DNA of 64,000 bases, from the NCBI RefSeq assembly GCF_019285735.1, contig NZ_CP079107.1, positions 3,596,001 through 3,660,000 on the forward strand, read 5' to 3'. This document shows positions 1-9,638 of the stretch, in pieces. Under the pieces are notes generated by a model. It was not told where the DNA came from. It made no database searches and saw only the letters and a program-made list of their open reading frames with translations. Made by a program: the position numbers and the translations under genes. Source of the DNA: Paeniglutamicibacter sp. Y32M11 (GTDB lineage Bacteria; Actinomycetota; Actinomycetes; Actinomycetales; Micrococcaceae). The number at the start of each line of letters is the position of its first letter. Position 1 is the stretch's first letter.

Positions 1-912
1 AGGATACCGGAGATTTACGATCTGGATCCCGCCTACGGACACACGCTTTCACTGGCTGCCGCGGCCGGCCAAACCCGAGTCCAAACCCATGACTTGCGCG
101 GCACGCTGCTTCACGACACCAGTGCGGATCTGCCACATTCGATCACCCCAGCCGAGTTTGATTCAACCCTGCGCGAGCTCATCAGCACCGCGGTGAGTAC
201 CACCGGATCCCCGTGTCTTGCGGCGACGGCGTCGCAGGGCAACCCGGTAGACCCCTTGTCCCAGCGTCCGGTGGTGCTACCGGCCTCGGCCTTCCCGGAA
301 GGCCGAGGGGACGTCGGCGCACTGCTCCGGACTTTTTGCGATGGACCGGTGCGACTGGATAACGACGTTAACTGGGCAACCCTGGCCGAACAGCGCATGG
401 GTGTCGCCCGCGGAATTGATGAGCTCATCAATGTTTATCTGGGACCCGGTATTGGCGCAGGATTGGTCATGTCCGGCATGGTTCAGCGCGGCCGGCATGG
501 TGCCGCCGGAGAGCTGAGCTACCTGCGCTCGGGCGGACGCACGTTGATCAGCCAGCTGCTGGACCACGGCGTGGCTGCCCCCGGCACCGATAGGTTGGAC
601 GTCCCGGGGTGCCTTGCACTTTTTGCCACCACACCGGCGCCGCACAATGCCGAACTTTTTGTTGCCGCAGTCGCCCAGCAAATCAGCAACATTGCTGCGA
701 TCACCGACCCTCAGGCCCTGGTGCTCAGCGGCCCGATCGCGAATAATCCCCCCTTCATTCGGATGCTCAGCCAGGCCCTGAAACCGCTCCTTGTTAATGC
801 CGATCTTCAGGTGCTGCCCAGTGCACTAGGCGCCGATGCTCCGTTGATCGGTGCCAGCTTGGCAGCTCGGGATCTGGCCGAAGAGCACTTCTGGAGCGGC
901 TACCGCTGCTAA
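1..912 (+). CDS. ROK family protein (sugar kinase/repressor), 5' partial
   Basis: The reading frame is open from base 1 to the stop at 910-912, so the N-terminus lies outside the window; a TTG at 94 is not needed as a start. The visible 303 residues match the actin-like ROK fold: a phosphate-loop-like stretch GPGIGAGLVMSG, then GRHGAAGELSYL, and a late helix with DPQALVLSGPI. The usual ROK zinc motif (CxCGxxGCxE) is absent after the GAAGE segment, which favours a repressor-like or divergent member over a classical glucokinase. Whether an N-terminal DNA-binding domain exists cannot be seen. The next gene is on the same strand 120 bases away and is probably separately transcribed. Confidence 0.8.
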   Translation, partial: RIPEIYDLDPAYGHTLSLAAAAGQTRVQTHDLRGTLLHDTSADLPHSITPAEFDSTLRELISTAVSTTGSPCLAATASQGNPVDPLSQRPVVLPASAFPEGRGDVGALLRTFCDGPVRLDNDVNWATLAEQRMGVARGIDELINVYLGPGIGAGLVMSGMVQRGRHGAAGELSYLRSGGRTLISQLLDHGVAAPGTDRLDVPGCLALFATTPAPHNAELFVAAVAQQISNIAAITDPQALVLSGPIANNPPFIRMLSQALKPLLVNADLQVLPSALGADAPLIGASLAARDLAEEHFWSGYRC

Positions 913-1031
913 ATCTGCGCGTCCGCGCGCACCTGGACGCCGACTAGCCCTCCCCCACCGAAATGACCGTGCAGTAGGCTAGCGGCGAGGGAACGACGGT
1001 GCTCCCTCGATCAGTTATCAGGGGGCGAATC

Positions 1032-1979
1032 ATGTACACGTTCGAGCAAGCCGATTCATTCGCCGAATGGCGCCGACTGATCTCCTCCACCTTTGTGCCC
1101 TTGGATGCAGAGCAGGTGCGCAGCGGCTCCTTCTCCGGTCGCCTGGGCGGACGGCAGCTCAACGACGTTGGCATCATGCGCATCGAGGCCAACCCACAGA
1201 CCGTTCTGCGCTCCCCGGCCCTGATCAAGGCCGGAAACGGCGTGGGCCACTACAAGCTCAGCCTTCAGCTCAAGGGCCATGGGCTGCTGCTCCAAGATGG
1301 CCGCGAAGCGGTCTTGGCACCGGGGGATGTTGCCATCTATGACACCCAGCGTCCGTACACGCTGAACTTCGAGGAGGACTTCGAAACCCTTGTGCTGATG
1401 TTCCCGCAACACTTACTGGGGCTTTCCCCGCAGGACGTTTCCGAACTCACCGCACGCTCCATGGGACGCGATAACCTTCTGGCCCAGGCAATTTCCCCCT
1501 TTGTGGTGTCCATTGCCGACCAACTTCCGGGATTGCGCAGCCCCATTGGACACCGCCTCGCAATGAACATCGTTGACCTGCTCTCCACCCTGCTGGCCGA
1601 TGAAATCCATGCACAGCCTCTTTCCGGGTCCGATAACCATGCCCGGATGTTGCGGCGCATCCAGCACCATATTCAGGCCCAGCTGGCCGACCCCTATCTG
1701 GCCCCGGATACGATCGCGGCGGCACACCACATTGCCACGCGCACGCTGCACAAGATTTTCGCCGAATCCTCGCTGACGGTCAGCGGGTGGATCCGCGAAC
1801 GCAGGCTCGAGGCCGCACGCCGCGACCTGGCCGACCCGCTGCGCTCCCACCTTCCGGTGCGGGAAATCGGCGCCCGCTGGGGACTGCTGGATCCGGCACA
1901 TTTCAGCAGGATCTTCCGTGCGGCATTCGGCACCTCTCCCACGCAATATCGTCGCCTACAAGAGCAGTCCGGATCATAA
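1032..1979 (+). CDS. AraC family transcriptional regulator
   Basis: A 315-residue regulator with an N-terminal cupin-like AraC_binding_2 sensor region (roughly residues 20-190; GHYKLSLQLKGHGLLLQDGR is typical) and a C-terminal double helix-turn-helix of about 100 residues ending FSRIFRAAFGTSPTQYRR. I chose the ATG at 1032 because AGGGGGCG lies just upstream; a GTG at 999 in the same frame has no comparable site. This sensor/HTH combination is typical of FeaR-like activators of amine or aldehyde oxidation genes. Immediately downstream on the same strand are an aldehyde dehydrogenase and a GMC oxidoreductase, which it probably controls (inference from position). Confidence 0.88.
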   Translation: MYTFEQADSFAEWRRLISSTFVPLDAEQVRSGSFSGRLGGRQLNDVGIMRIEANPQTVLRSPALIKAGNGVGHYKLSLQLKGHGLLLQDGREAVLAPGDVAIYDTQRPYTLNFEEDFETLVLMFPQHLLGLSPQDVSELTARSMGRDNLLAQAISPFVVSIADQLPGLRSPIGHRLAMNIVDLLSTLLADEIHAQPLSGSDNHARMLRRIQHHIQAQLADPYLAPDTIAAAHHIATRTLHKIFAESSLTVSGWIRERRLEAARRDLADPLRSHLPVREIGARWGLLDPAHFSRIFRAAFGTSPTQYRRLQEQSGS

Positions 1980-2113
1980 TTTGCGCCCCACCGATGATCC
2001 AAAGGGGGCGCTGGGGAACAAGAACCGTACGGGCAAAGACAAGCCACTGACATGTGGCCTGAGACACACTGAGATAAGAGCCTTATTTCCCCAGTCCTCA
2101 GGAGTGCCCGATC

Positions 2114-3544
2114 ATGACCACCCAAATCACTTCCAGCTTTGCCACCGATGCAGAACTGCTCACCGCCATCACACCGAATTCCGGCGGCCGGGAGATTTTT
2201 GACCCCGCGACCGGTACCCTCGTGGGGCTGGCCCCGGAACACACCACTGCCGATCTGAACACGGCCATCAGCGCGGCCCGCGCCGCGCAGCCCGGATGGG
2301 CAGCGCGTTCCCACGCCGAACGCAGTGAACTGCTGAACAAGGCAGCGGACGCGGTGGAAGCCAGCGCCGAGGCGCTGGCGGTACTGCTCTCGCGCGAACA
2401 GGGCAAGCCGCTGAACGGACCCAATGCCCGCTTTGAGGTCGGCGCCTGCGCCGCTTGGCTGCGCACCACCGCCGGTTTTGAACTTGAGCCCGAGGTGTTG
2501 GTTGATGATGAGGGCGGGAAGGCCGAGCTGCATTACCGCCCGCTGGGTGTTGTCGGGGCCATCGGCCCGTGGAACTGGCCCATGATGATCTCGGTCTGGC
2601 AACTGGCACCGGCGCTGCGGATGGGCAATACCGTGGTGCTCAAGCCCTCGGAATATACTCCCCTTTCGGTGCTCGCCCTGGTGCACGTCATCAATTCGGT
2701 ACTGCCGAAGGATCTATTGCACGTCATTTCCGGCGGACGCGATGTGGGTGAGGCCATCAGCACGCACGCCGATATCAACAAGATCATGTTCACCGGCTCC
2801 ACGGCCACCGGCAAGGCCATCATCCGCTCCTCCGCCGATTCGGTGAAGCGACTCACCCTGGAACTCGGCGGAAACGACGCCGGCATCGTCCTGCCGGACG
2901 CGGATGTGAAGGCCATCATCACCGATGTCTTCTGGGGCGCCTTCATCAACACCGGCCAGACCTGCGCGGCACTCAAACGCCTCTACGTGCATGAGGATAT
3001 TTATGAGGAGCTCTGCACGGCGCTGACCGAGGTGGCCACCGCCATGCCCATGGGCGTGGGACTGGATGAGGCCAATGTGCTGGGCCCGCTGCAGAACCAG
3101 GCGCAGTACAACATCGTCGCTTCTCTGGTTCAAGCCGCGGTGGATTCCGGGGCCCGAGTGCTCACCGGTGCCAACCCGGTGGAAGATCAGCCCGGATTCT
3201 TCTACCCCACCACGCTGATCGCCGATATCGATAACAACAACCCACTGGTGACCCAGGAACAATTCGGGCCGGCACTGCCCATCATCAAATACTCCAATAT
3301 TGACGATGCGGTGGCCATGGCCAATGGGCTCGAGGTGGGATTGGGCGCCTCGGTGTGGTCACGCGATAAGGATGCCGCACGCGCGGTTGCCGCCCGCATC
3401 GAAGCCGGCACCGTATGGATCAATAAGCACGGCGCGGTAGATCCAAGGGTTCCCTTCGGCGGCGCAAAGTCCTCGGGCTACGGTCTGGAATTCGGCGTGG
3501 AGGGCCTCAAGCACCTGGGCCAGCCACAGGTCATCAGCTACTAG
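2114..3544 (+). CDS. NAD(P)-dependent aldehyde dehydrogenase
   Basis: A 476-residue aldehyde dehydrogenase that oxidises an aldehyde to the acid. Family landmarks are all present: GPWNWPMM substrate/cofactor entry region, FTGSTATGK NAD-binding loop, ELGGND with general base Glu250, and GQTCAA with nucleophile Cys284; length is normal for the family. The start ATG has CAGGAG about ten bases upstream. It lies 134 bases after an AraC regulator and 15 bases before a GMC oxidoreductase, so the two enzymes probably form an operon in which the GMC enzyme makes the aldehyde and this enzyme oxidises it further. The substrate cannot be read from sequence. Confidence 0.93.
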   Translation: MTTQITSSFATDAELLTAITPNSGGREIFDPATGTLVGLAPEHTTADLNTAISAARAAQPGWAARSHAERSELLNKAADAVEASAEALAVLLSREQGKPLNGPNARFEVGACAAWLRTTAGFELEPEVLVDDEGGKAELHYRPLGVVGAIGPWNWPMMISVWQLAPALRMGNTVVLKPSEYTPLSVLALVHVINSVLPKDLLHVISGGRDVGEAISTHADINKIMFTGSTATGKAIIRSSADSVKRLTLELGGNDAGIVLPDADVKAIITDVFWGAFINTGQTCAALKRLYVHEDIYEELCTALTEVATAMPMGVGLDEANVLGPLQNQAQYNIVASLVQAAVDSGARVLTGANPVEDQPGFFYPTTLIADIDNNNPLVTQEQFGPALPIIKYSNIDDAVAMANGLEVGLGASVWSRDKDAARAVAARIEAGTVWINKHGAVDPRVPFGGAKSSGYGLEFGVEGLKHLGQPQVISY

Positions 3545-3559
3545 CAAGACGGGGAGATC

Positions 3560-5092
3560 ATGACCATGGAACGTGATTACATCATCGTTGGTGCGGGGTC
3601 AGCAGGAAACGTGATGGCCCGCCGCTTACTGGATGCCGGAGCTCGCGTCACGGTGGTGGAGGCCGGAGACTTTGATACCAATCCCGACATCACCCACCTC
3701 TATACCCTTGGGTCACTGTGGCACAGTGCCCAGGACTGGAACTACTACACTACCGAACAGGCCGGCGCCTCCAACCGCCGCCTGCATCTACCGCGCGGCA
3801 AGGTCATGGGCGGGTCCCACGCGCTGAACGCCACCATCTGGGTACGCGGTGACAAATGGGACTTTGATACCTGGGAGAAGGAAGGCTGCGCCGGTTGGGG
3901 TTGGGAGGACGTGCTGCCGGTATATCAGTCGATAGAAAACTTTGATGGCGGAGCCTCCAGCACTCGCGGTGATTCCGGACTCTTGGATGTGAGTGAGAAT
4001 TTTTCGCGCAATCCGATTCAGGAAGACATGCTGGCCGGTGCCATAGAAACCGGGATCCCGTTTAACGCCGATTACAACTCCGGGAGCGTTGAAGGAGTCT
4101 CCCGCATGCAGCTTAATGTGCGTGATGGGCTGCGCTTTAACACCTGGCACGCCTACCTCAAACCCGTAGTGGATCATCCAAACCTCACGCTGCTCACCAA
4201 CGCCCTGGTGCGCCGACTGATCATCGAGGACGGGGCCGTCCGCGGAATCGAGTTTGAGCACGCCGGCGAGCGCAAAACCCTGCGCGCCGCCGAGACGGTG
4301 CTGGCCGCAGGTGCCATCAACTCCCCCGAGCTTCTCTTGCGCTCCGGCATTGGGCCGCGGGCCGAACTAGATGAACTGGGCATCACCGCGGTGCACGATC
4401 TGCCCGGGGTGGGGAAGAACCTGCAGGACCATCTGCTCTCCCCGGTCATCTACACCACCGGCACCGCGGAGGTACCGCTCGGTGATGTCGCCCCGGCCGA
4501 GGTTCACTTCTTCGCCAAGAGCCACGAGGATCTTCAGGTCCCCGATACGCAGCCGCTGTTCTTCTCGGTCCCCATGTATTCCCAGGACTACGGACCGGGC
4601 GAGATGACGGGTCCGAATAACGGCTTCTCCCTGCTTGGTGGTCTGGTGCGCCCGGCCAGCCGCGGGCAGATCACGCTTTCGGGTCCCGGCGAGGATGATC
4701 CGCTCCTGATCGATCTGGGCGCCCTGCGCGAACAGGCGGACGTTGACGCACTGGTGGCATCGGTACGTCAGTGCCGGGAGATCGGCCGCTCTCGGGCGCT
4801 CGCCGGTTGGGCTCCTACCGAAATCTATCCGGGCCCCGAGGTCAAGGACGAGGATCTGGAACAGTACGTTCGCGATTCGGTGGTCACCTATCACCACCAG
4901 GTCGGCACCTGCAAGATGGGTGTGGACGAGCTGGCGGTGGTGGACCCGGTGTCCTTCGCCGTCCATGGCCTGAGCGGACTTCGCATTGCCGATGCCTCCA
5001 TCATGCCGTTGGTCCCCACGGGCAATACCAATGCCCCCTCGGTGATGATTGGCGAGCGTGCGGCAGCGGCACTGATCGCCGCCGGACACTAG
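3560..5092 (+). CDS. GMC family FAD-dependent oxidoreductase (choline dehydrogenase-like)
   Basis: A 510-residue glucose-methanol-choline oxidoreductase. The N-terminal ADP-binding motif GAGSAG (residues 11-16) binds FAD, the GMC signature around GKVMGGSHALNATIWVRG follows, and the C-terminal catalytic His and Asn occur in TYHHQVGTCKMG and GNTNAPSVMIGERAA. It probably oxidises an alcohol to an aldehyde. Two in-frame ATGs (3560 and 3566) follow GGGGAG; the first fits the spacing better. It follows the aldehyde dehydrogenase by 15 bases, indicating a two-gene operon. Resemblance to BetA is general, and the absence of an adjacent choline transporter argues against naming it betA. Confidence 0.9.
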   Translation: MTMERDYIIVGAGSAGNVMARRLLDAGARVTVVEAGDFDTNPDITHLYTLGSLWHSAQDWNYYTTEQAGASNRRLHLPRGKVMGGSHALNATIWVRGDKWDFDTWEKEGCAGWGWEDVLPVYQSIENFDGGASSTRGDSGLLDVSENFSRNPIQEDMLAGAIETGIPFNADYNSGSVEGVSRMQLNVRDGLRFNTWHAYLKPVVDHPNLTLLTNALVRRLIIEDGAVRGIEFEHAGERKTLRAAETVLAAGAINSPELLLRSGIGPRAELDELGITAVHDLPGVGKNLQDHLLSPVIYTTGTAEVPLGDVAPAEVHFFAKSHEDLQVPDTQPLFFSVPMYSQDYGPGEMTGPNNGFSLLGGLVRPASRGQITLSGPGEDDPLLIDLGALREQADVDALVASVRQCREIGRSRALAGWAPTEIYPGPEVKDEDLEQYVRDSVVTYHHQVGTCKMGVDELAVVDPVSFAVHGLSGLRIADASIMPLVPTGNTNAPSVMIGERAAAALIAAGH

Positions 5093-5100
5093 GTAGTCGC

Positions 5101-5156
5101 AGGTGGGTGAGGAATCGTGAACATCAATCCCTCACCCACCCTTCCGTGATGTTTTG
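5101..5156 (+). terminator. Putative terminator after the ALDH-GMC operon
   Basis: An 11-bp stem (GGTGGGTGAGG pairing with CCTCACCCACC) with a 16-17 base loop begins nine bases after the GMC stop codon and is followed by a T-rich stretch (GTTTT at 5151-5155). Position and structure fit a Rho-independent terminator, although the loop is long. Confidence 0.5.
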
Positions 5157-5235
5157 TCCATGGGTAGTCCCTGACATGCTTTTGGGTAAAGAATGCGAAA
5201 TACTGGGCATTCACAATCACGAAGGCGAGCCCCAC

Positions 5236-5505
5236 ATGAGCAACCTCCAACAAGACGCCGATGGCAACGTTCGCATGCGTGCCATCTACCCCAAGGGTGT
5301 ACGGGTGAATGTCATCTTTACCGATGGCACACAGGAAGAATTCACCGGCCAGCGCCTGAATGAACTGCGCGAGGCAGCCAATGCTGCCTTCCGGCTGGCC
5401 AACTCCCTAGATGCCAAGGGCTTCGACCGCAACAAGGGCAAACCGGTGGCCCGCAACAAGATCGTCGAATTTGTGCCGATCCGCCCGGGCATGTCCACGC
5501 GCTAG
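5236..5505 (+). CDS. Small uncharacterized protein (89 aa)
   Basis: A short soluble protein with no signal peptide or membrane segment. The start ATG at 5236 follows GAAGGCGAG; the frame is open further upstream but overlaps the GMC gene in another frame, so the short form is more likely. The N-terminal half reads like a beta-rich segment (VRVNVIFTDGTQEEFTGQ), followed by a helical NELREAANAAFRLANSL stretch. I do not recognise the family. It stands alone between two putative terminators, suggesting its own promoter. Confidence 0.65.
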   Translation: MSNLQQDADGNVRMRAIYPKGVRVNVIFTDGTQEEFTGQRLNELREAANAAFRLANSLDAKGFDRNKGKPVARNKIVEFVPIRPGMSTR

Positions 5506-5536
5506 CCCGGCACACCGCGGTGAATTGTGCCGGGGC
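5506..5536 (+). terminator. Hairpin directly after the 89-aa gene
   Basis: CCCGGCACA at 5506-5514 pairs with TGTGCCGGG at 5526-5534, starting at the base after the stop codon. There is no clear T tract, so termination is plausible but not certain. Confidence 0.42.
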
Positions 5537-5695
5537 TTGAACCACCCCGGCGCTACACATCACCTGCCGCCTTCTTTTCGCACGCGCGGCGCCCCCTCCC
5601 GTTGTGTGGTGTTCACCAGTTAGAAACCTTTCAACGATAGACATCTAGGGTCACCATTCCCTGATCACTCGCTATCCGTTGGGACACCTCTGCTT

Positions 5696-8600
5696 ATGCC
5701 TCGATCCACCCGGCCATTTGGTCGCCTCACCCGTGCGTCGGCGGCCGTTGCCGCCCTCGCGGTTGCCGGTTCCGCGTTTTATTCCACCGGCGCCGTCGCA
5801 GATATCGTCCCCGATCCGATGTCCCATTCGTCGAAGGGAGCCGGGCTGAAGCTCAATGCGATCGGCTCCTACGAAACAGGGACCTTCGACAAATCCGCGG
5901 CCGAGATCGTCACCTACCACGCCGCCAGCAAGCGCCTGTTTGTGGTCAACGCGCAGGCCGGATCCGTCGACGTCCTGGACATTGCCGATCCGACCAAGCC
6001 CACCAAGCTCTACTCCATCGCCGGCGTGGGCGTGGCTAACTCGGTCGCTGTACGTCCCGACGGGCTAGGCGTCATTGCCCTGGAAGCGACCAACAAGACG
6101 GCTCCGGGATCATTACTCTTCTTTGATGCCAATGCATCGAGCGCATCGACGCTGGGCAGCATCACGGTCGGAGCGCTGCCGGACATGGTCTCCATCTCCA
6201 AGGACGGCAACTACGCCGTGGTGGCCAACGAGGGCGAGCCAGCGGACGATTTCTCTTCGGACCCCGAGGGCTCGATCAGCGTTGTCGCTCTGCCGACCAC
6301 GCTCAAGGCCCCCGCGCAGTCGGCAGTCAAGACCGCGAAATTCCACGAATTTGAGGCCGGCGGATCCAAGAAACTGGCCAAGGGGGTCAGGGTCTTTGGC
6401 CCCACCCCACACGGGGACGACAAGCCCGTCTCACGCAACCTCGAGCCCGAGTACATCGCGATCGACGGCAACACCGCCTATGCGGCACTGCAAGAGGCCA
6501 ACGCGGTGGCCGAAATCGATCTGCCCAGCGCAACGGTCACCACCATTCGCCCGCTGGGTCTGAAGGACCATTCGATCTCCGGGCAGGGGCTAGACGCCTC
6601 CGACAAGGATGAGGCAGTCGACATCCGGACCTTTGATGGTCTCAAGGGTGCCTACATGCCCGACGGCATAAATGCCTACACCGTTGGCGCCACCACGTAT
6701 TTGGTCACCGCCAACGAGGGTGATGCTCGCGAGTGGGGCGATTACACCGAAGGCGCCCGAGTTAAAGATCTCGGCGCCGACGGGCTGGCTCCCATCTGCG
6801 AGGACAGCCCAGCTGCTGCACTGAATGGAAGTGGCGATCTTGGCCGCCTAAACGTCAGTACGGCTTCGGGCCTGAACGCGGATGGTAGCTGCTACGAAGA
6901 ATTGGTCGCCTTCGGTTCGCGCTCGTTCTCCATCTGGAGCACCGACGGCAAACAGGTTTTTGATTCGGGAAATGATTTCGAGAAAATCACCGCCGCAGCC
7001 AATCCCGAGTTCTTCAATTCAAACCACTCCGAATCGAACCTCGAGGGGCGCAGTGACGACAAGGGCCCGGAGCCCGAGAATCTGACCCTGGGCACCATCG
7101 GGGAAAAGACCTACGCCTTTGTTGGTCTCGAACGAGTCGGCGGGGTCATGGTCTATGACGTCACCAATCCAAAGTCCGCCTCCTTTGTCACCTACCTCAA
7201 CAACCGCGACTTCTCCCAGTCGGTCGAGGACGGCGGAGATCTCGCCACGGCCGGCGACTTGGGCCCCGAGGGCCTGGCCTTTATCCCCGCCGAGGGCTCT
7301 CCCACCGGAGTCCCCATGCTCGCGGTCGGTAATGAAGTATCGGGCACCACCACCCTCTTCGCCATCTCCGGCGACGCGGTTCCGACCCCAGCGCCGAAGA
7401 CCACGAGCATCAAGATCCTGGGCATCAACGACTTCCACGGCCGCATCGAGGCCAACGGCACCGAGGCCGGTGCAGCGGTCCTCGGTGGAGCGGTGGCGGA
7501 ACTGAAGGAAGAGAACCCGAACACGCTTCTCGTCTCGGCGGGCGATAACATCGGCGCCTCGACCTTCACCTCGTTCTCCCAGCAGGACAACCCGACCATT
7601 GACGCCCTCGGCGCGGCGGGCCTGGATGTTTCGGTCGTGGGCAACCATGAATTCGACGCGGGCTTCGAGGACCTCCGCTCACGCGTCATCCCACGCTTCG
7701 CCAAGTCCACCGGTTATGACGGCGCCGACTACGCACTCGCGGCCAACGTCTATAAGTCGGGTACCAAAACTGCGGTCCTGCGCGAATATGCCATCCGCGA
7801 GGTTGACGGGGTGAAGGTCGGATTCATCGGCACCATTACCGAATCCACCGCAGCCATGGTCTCCCCCGCAGGAATCAAAGACATCGAATTCGGCGATCAG
7901 CTCGAGGCCGCGAACCGCGTCGCCGAGCAGCTCACCGATGGCAAGGACTCCAACGGTGAGGCAGACGCCATCGTGCTGCTGACTCACGACGGATCGGCAG
8001 TTGATAGCTGCGAAGCCATCGCCACCGAAAAGACCACCTATGGCGAACTGGTGCGCAAGGCTTCTCCCAAGATCCAGGCGATCTTCTCCGGCCACACCCA
8101 CCAGAGCTACGACTGTGCCTTCCCCGTCAAGGGCTGGGAAGCGGGCCTTGAACGCCCCGTCATCCAGAGTCACCAATACGGCACCACGCTCGGCGCCCTG
8201 GAACTGGAAATTGACCCGGAAACCAAGGACGTGGTGTCCCTTCAGACCGAGCTGCTTCCGCTGACCACCACCGACGAAACGAGTGAAGAAACGACCGCGA
8301 ACTACCCGGCCCTACCGAGCGTCAGCAAGATCGTGGAGAAGGCCTCGGCCGCGGCAGAGGTTGCCGGTGAGGTGCAGGTCGGCGAGATCAGCGCAGATAT
8401 CCTCCGCGGTGGCACCGACGGCTCGGACCGCGGTGTCGAATCAACACTCGGTAACCTGGTGGCGGACATGCACTTGTGGTCCACCTCGAACGATTCCTTC
8501 GGCGGCGAAAAGGCCGATATTGGCATCATGAACCCCGGCGGTCTGCGCGCGGACCTGCTCTTCGGCAAGGACGGCATCGTCAGTTACAAGGCCGCCGCGG

Positions 8601-9550
8601 GAGTTCAGCCCTTCGGCAATACGCTGGTGACCAAGGAGCTGACCGGCGCGCAGCTCAAGGAAATTTTGGAAGAGCAATGGCAGCCGGCGGGATCTTCACG
8701 TCCCAAGTTGCACCTGGGTATCTCCGCGAATCTTTCCTACACCTACGACCCCGACGCCCCGCGCGGAGAACACATCACCGGTGTGTTGTTTAAGGGTGAA
8801 GAGGTTACCAAGGGTCAGGTCTTCCGCGTCGCTGCCAACTCGTTCCTGGCCGAAGGTGGGGATAACTTCACCACCTTCGCCAAGGGAACCAACGTCGCCG
8901 ACAGCGGCCAGATCGACCTGGTTGCCGCGGTGGAGTACTTCAAGGCGCACCCCACCGTGGATCCAGCGCCGCTGGGTCGCGCCGTGGTGGCAGGCACCGG
9001 CTGGGCAAAAGTCGTATTGGAGAACAACACCGTCAAACAGGGCGAAACCCTGAAGGCGGACGTTTCCGGCCTTGACGAGGGAACGCAGATCACAGCGGTC
9101 CTGCATTCGGACCCGATCGAGGCACTGGATATCCCCGCAGCCAATGCCGAGGGCGAGACCTCCTTCGAGATCGAGGTTCCGGCCGACTTTACGACCGGCA
9201 CCCACACGTTGTTGGTCTCGACCGAGGGCAAAGAGGACATCGCGCTGGATGTCGAGGTTGCAGCGGTGTCGGCACCAATCCAGACGCCGGCGCCGAATGA
9301 GTCCCCGGCGCCGAGTGAAGCACCCGAGTTAGGCGGCGAGGAACAAGTTCCAAGCCAAAGTCCCGCACCCGTTGCGCCTCAGGCCAACGACGGCGGCAAC
9401 ACACCGGAGGCAGCACCCCAGCCAAACGGTGATCTCGCCAGCACCGGGGCCACTGTCGGCACCATTGCCGGGGCCGGCATACTGCTGATGGCAGTGGGCG
9501 GGTTCCTGCTCTGGCGCCGCCACCGCGCATCGGTGAGCGACACCAAGTAA
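5696..9550 (+). CDS. Cell-wall-anchored choice-of-anchor I / 5'-nucleotidase fusion
   Basis: A 1284-residue exported protein. Residues 1-36 form a signal peptide (RLTRASAAVAALAVAGSAFYS). About 45-550 is a beta-propeller-like choice-of-anchor I region (LFVVNAQAGSVDVLDI, VVANEGEP repeated in related form). From about 570 it is a UshA-type metallophosphoesterase with metal-site motifs NDFHGRI, GDNIGAS, GNHEFD, LTHDG and SGHTHQSYD. From about 890 comes the 5'-nucleotidase C-terminal domain (LGNLVADM, NPGGLRADL, QPFGN). A Pro/Glu-rich spacer then leads to LASTG (1247-1251), a hydrophobic segment and RRHR, a class E sortase-type sorting signal. It probably releases phosphate and nucleosides from extracellular nucleotides at the wall. 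No sortase gene is nearby. Confidence 0.92.
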   Translation: MPRSTRPFGRLTRASAAVAALAVAGSAFYSTGAVADIVPDPMSHSSKGAGLKLNAIGSYETGTFDKSAAEIVTYHAASKRLFVVNAQAGSVDVLDIADPTKPTKLYSIAGVGVANSVAVRPDGLGVIALEATNKTAPGSLLFFDANASSASTLGSITVGALPDMVSISKDGNYAVVANEGEPADDFSSDPEGSISVVALPTTLKAPAQSAVKTAKFHEFEAGGSKKLAKGVRVFGPTPHGDDKPVSRNLEPEYIAIDGNTAYAALQEANAVAEIDLPSATVTTIRPLGLKDHSISGQGLDASDKDEAVDIRTFDGLKGAYMPDGINAYTVGATTYLVTANEGDAREWGDYTEGARVKDLGADGLAPICEDSPAAALNGSGDLGRLNVSTASGLNADGSCYEELVAFGSRSFSIWSTDGKQVFDSGNDFEKITAAANPEFFNSNHSESNLEGRSDDKGPEPENLTLGTIGEKTYAFVGLERVGGVMVYDVTNPKSASFVTYLNNRDFSQSVEDGGDLATAGDLGPEGLAFIPAEGSPTGVPMLAVGNEVSGTTTLFAISGDAVPTPAPKTTSIKILGINDFHGRIEANGTEAGAAVLGGAVAELKEENPNTLLVSAGDNIGASTFTSFSQQDNPTIDALGAAGLDVSVVGNHEFDAGFEDLRSRVIPRFAKSTGYDGADYALAANVYKSGTKTAVLREYAIREVDGVKVGFIGTITESTAAMVSPAGIKDIEFGDQLEAANRVAEQLTDGKDSNGEADAIVLLTHDGSAVDSCEAIATEKTTYGELVRKASPKIQAIFSGHTHQSYDCAFPVKGWEAGLERPVIQSHQYGTTLGALELEIDPETKDVVSLQTELLPLTTTDETSEETTANYPALPSVSKIVEKASAAAEVAGEVQVGEISADILRGGTDGSDRGVESTLGNLVADMHLWSTSNDSFGGEKADIGIMNPGGLRADLLFGKDGIVSYKAAAGVQPFGNTLVTKELTGAQLKEILEEQWQPAGSSRPKLHLGISANLSYTYDPDAPRGEHITGVLFKGEEVTKGQVFRVAANSFLAEGGDNFTTFAKGTNVADSGQIDLVAAVEYFKAHPTVDPAPLGRAVVAGTGWAKVVLENNTVKQGETLKADVSGLDEGTQITAVLHSDPIEALDIPAANAEGETSFEIEVPADFTTGTHTLLVSTEGKEDIALDVEVAAVSAPIQTPAPNESPAPSEAPELGGEEQVPSQSPAPVAPQANDGGNTPEAAPQPNGDLASTGATVGTIAGAGILLMAVGGFLLWRRHRASVSDTK

Positions 9551-9570
9551 TACCAAGCACCAACCACAAG

Positions 9571-9610
9571 CGTCCTGGCTTCCCTACAAGGGAAGCCAGG
9601 ACGTTTGTCT
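9571..9610 (+). terminator. Rho-independent terminator after the 5'-nucleotidase gene
   Basis: A perfect 14-bp stem (9571-9584 with 9590-9603, loop TACAA) is followed by TTTGTCT. It lies 20 bases after the stop codon of the wall-anchored nucleotidase and also faces the convergent 55-residue gene. Confidence 0.88.
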
Positions 9611-9638
9611 TTGGCTGGTGCACCGATCGACGCACTGC

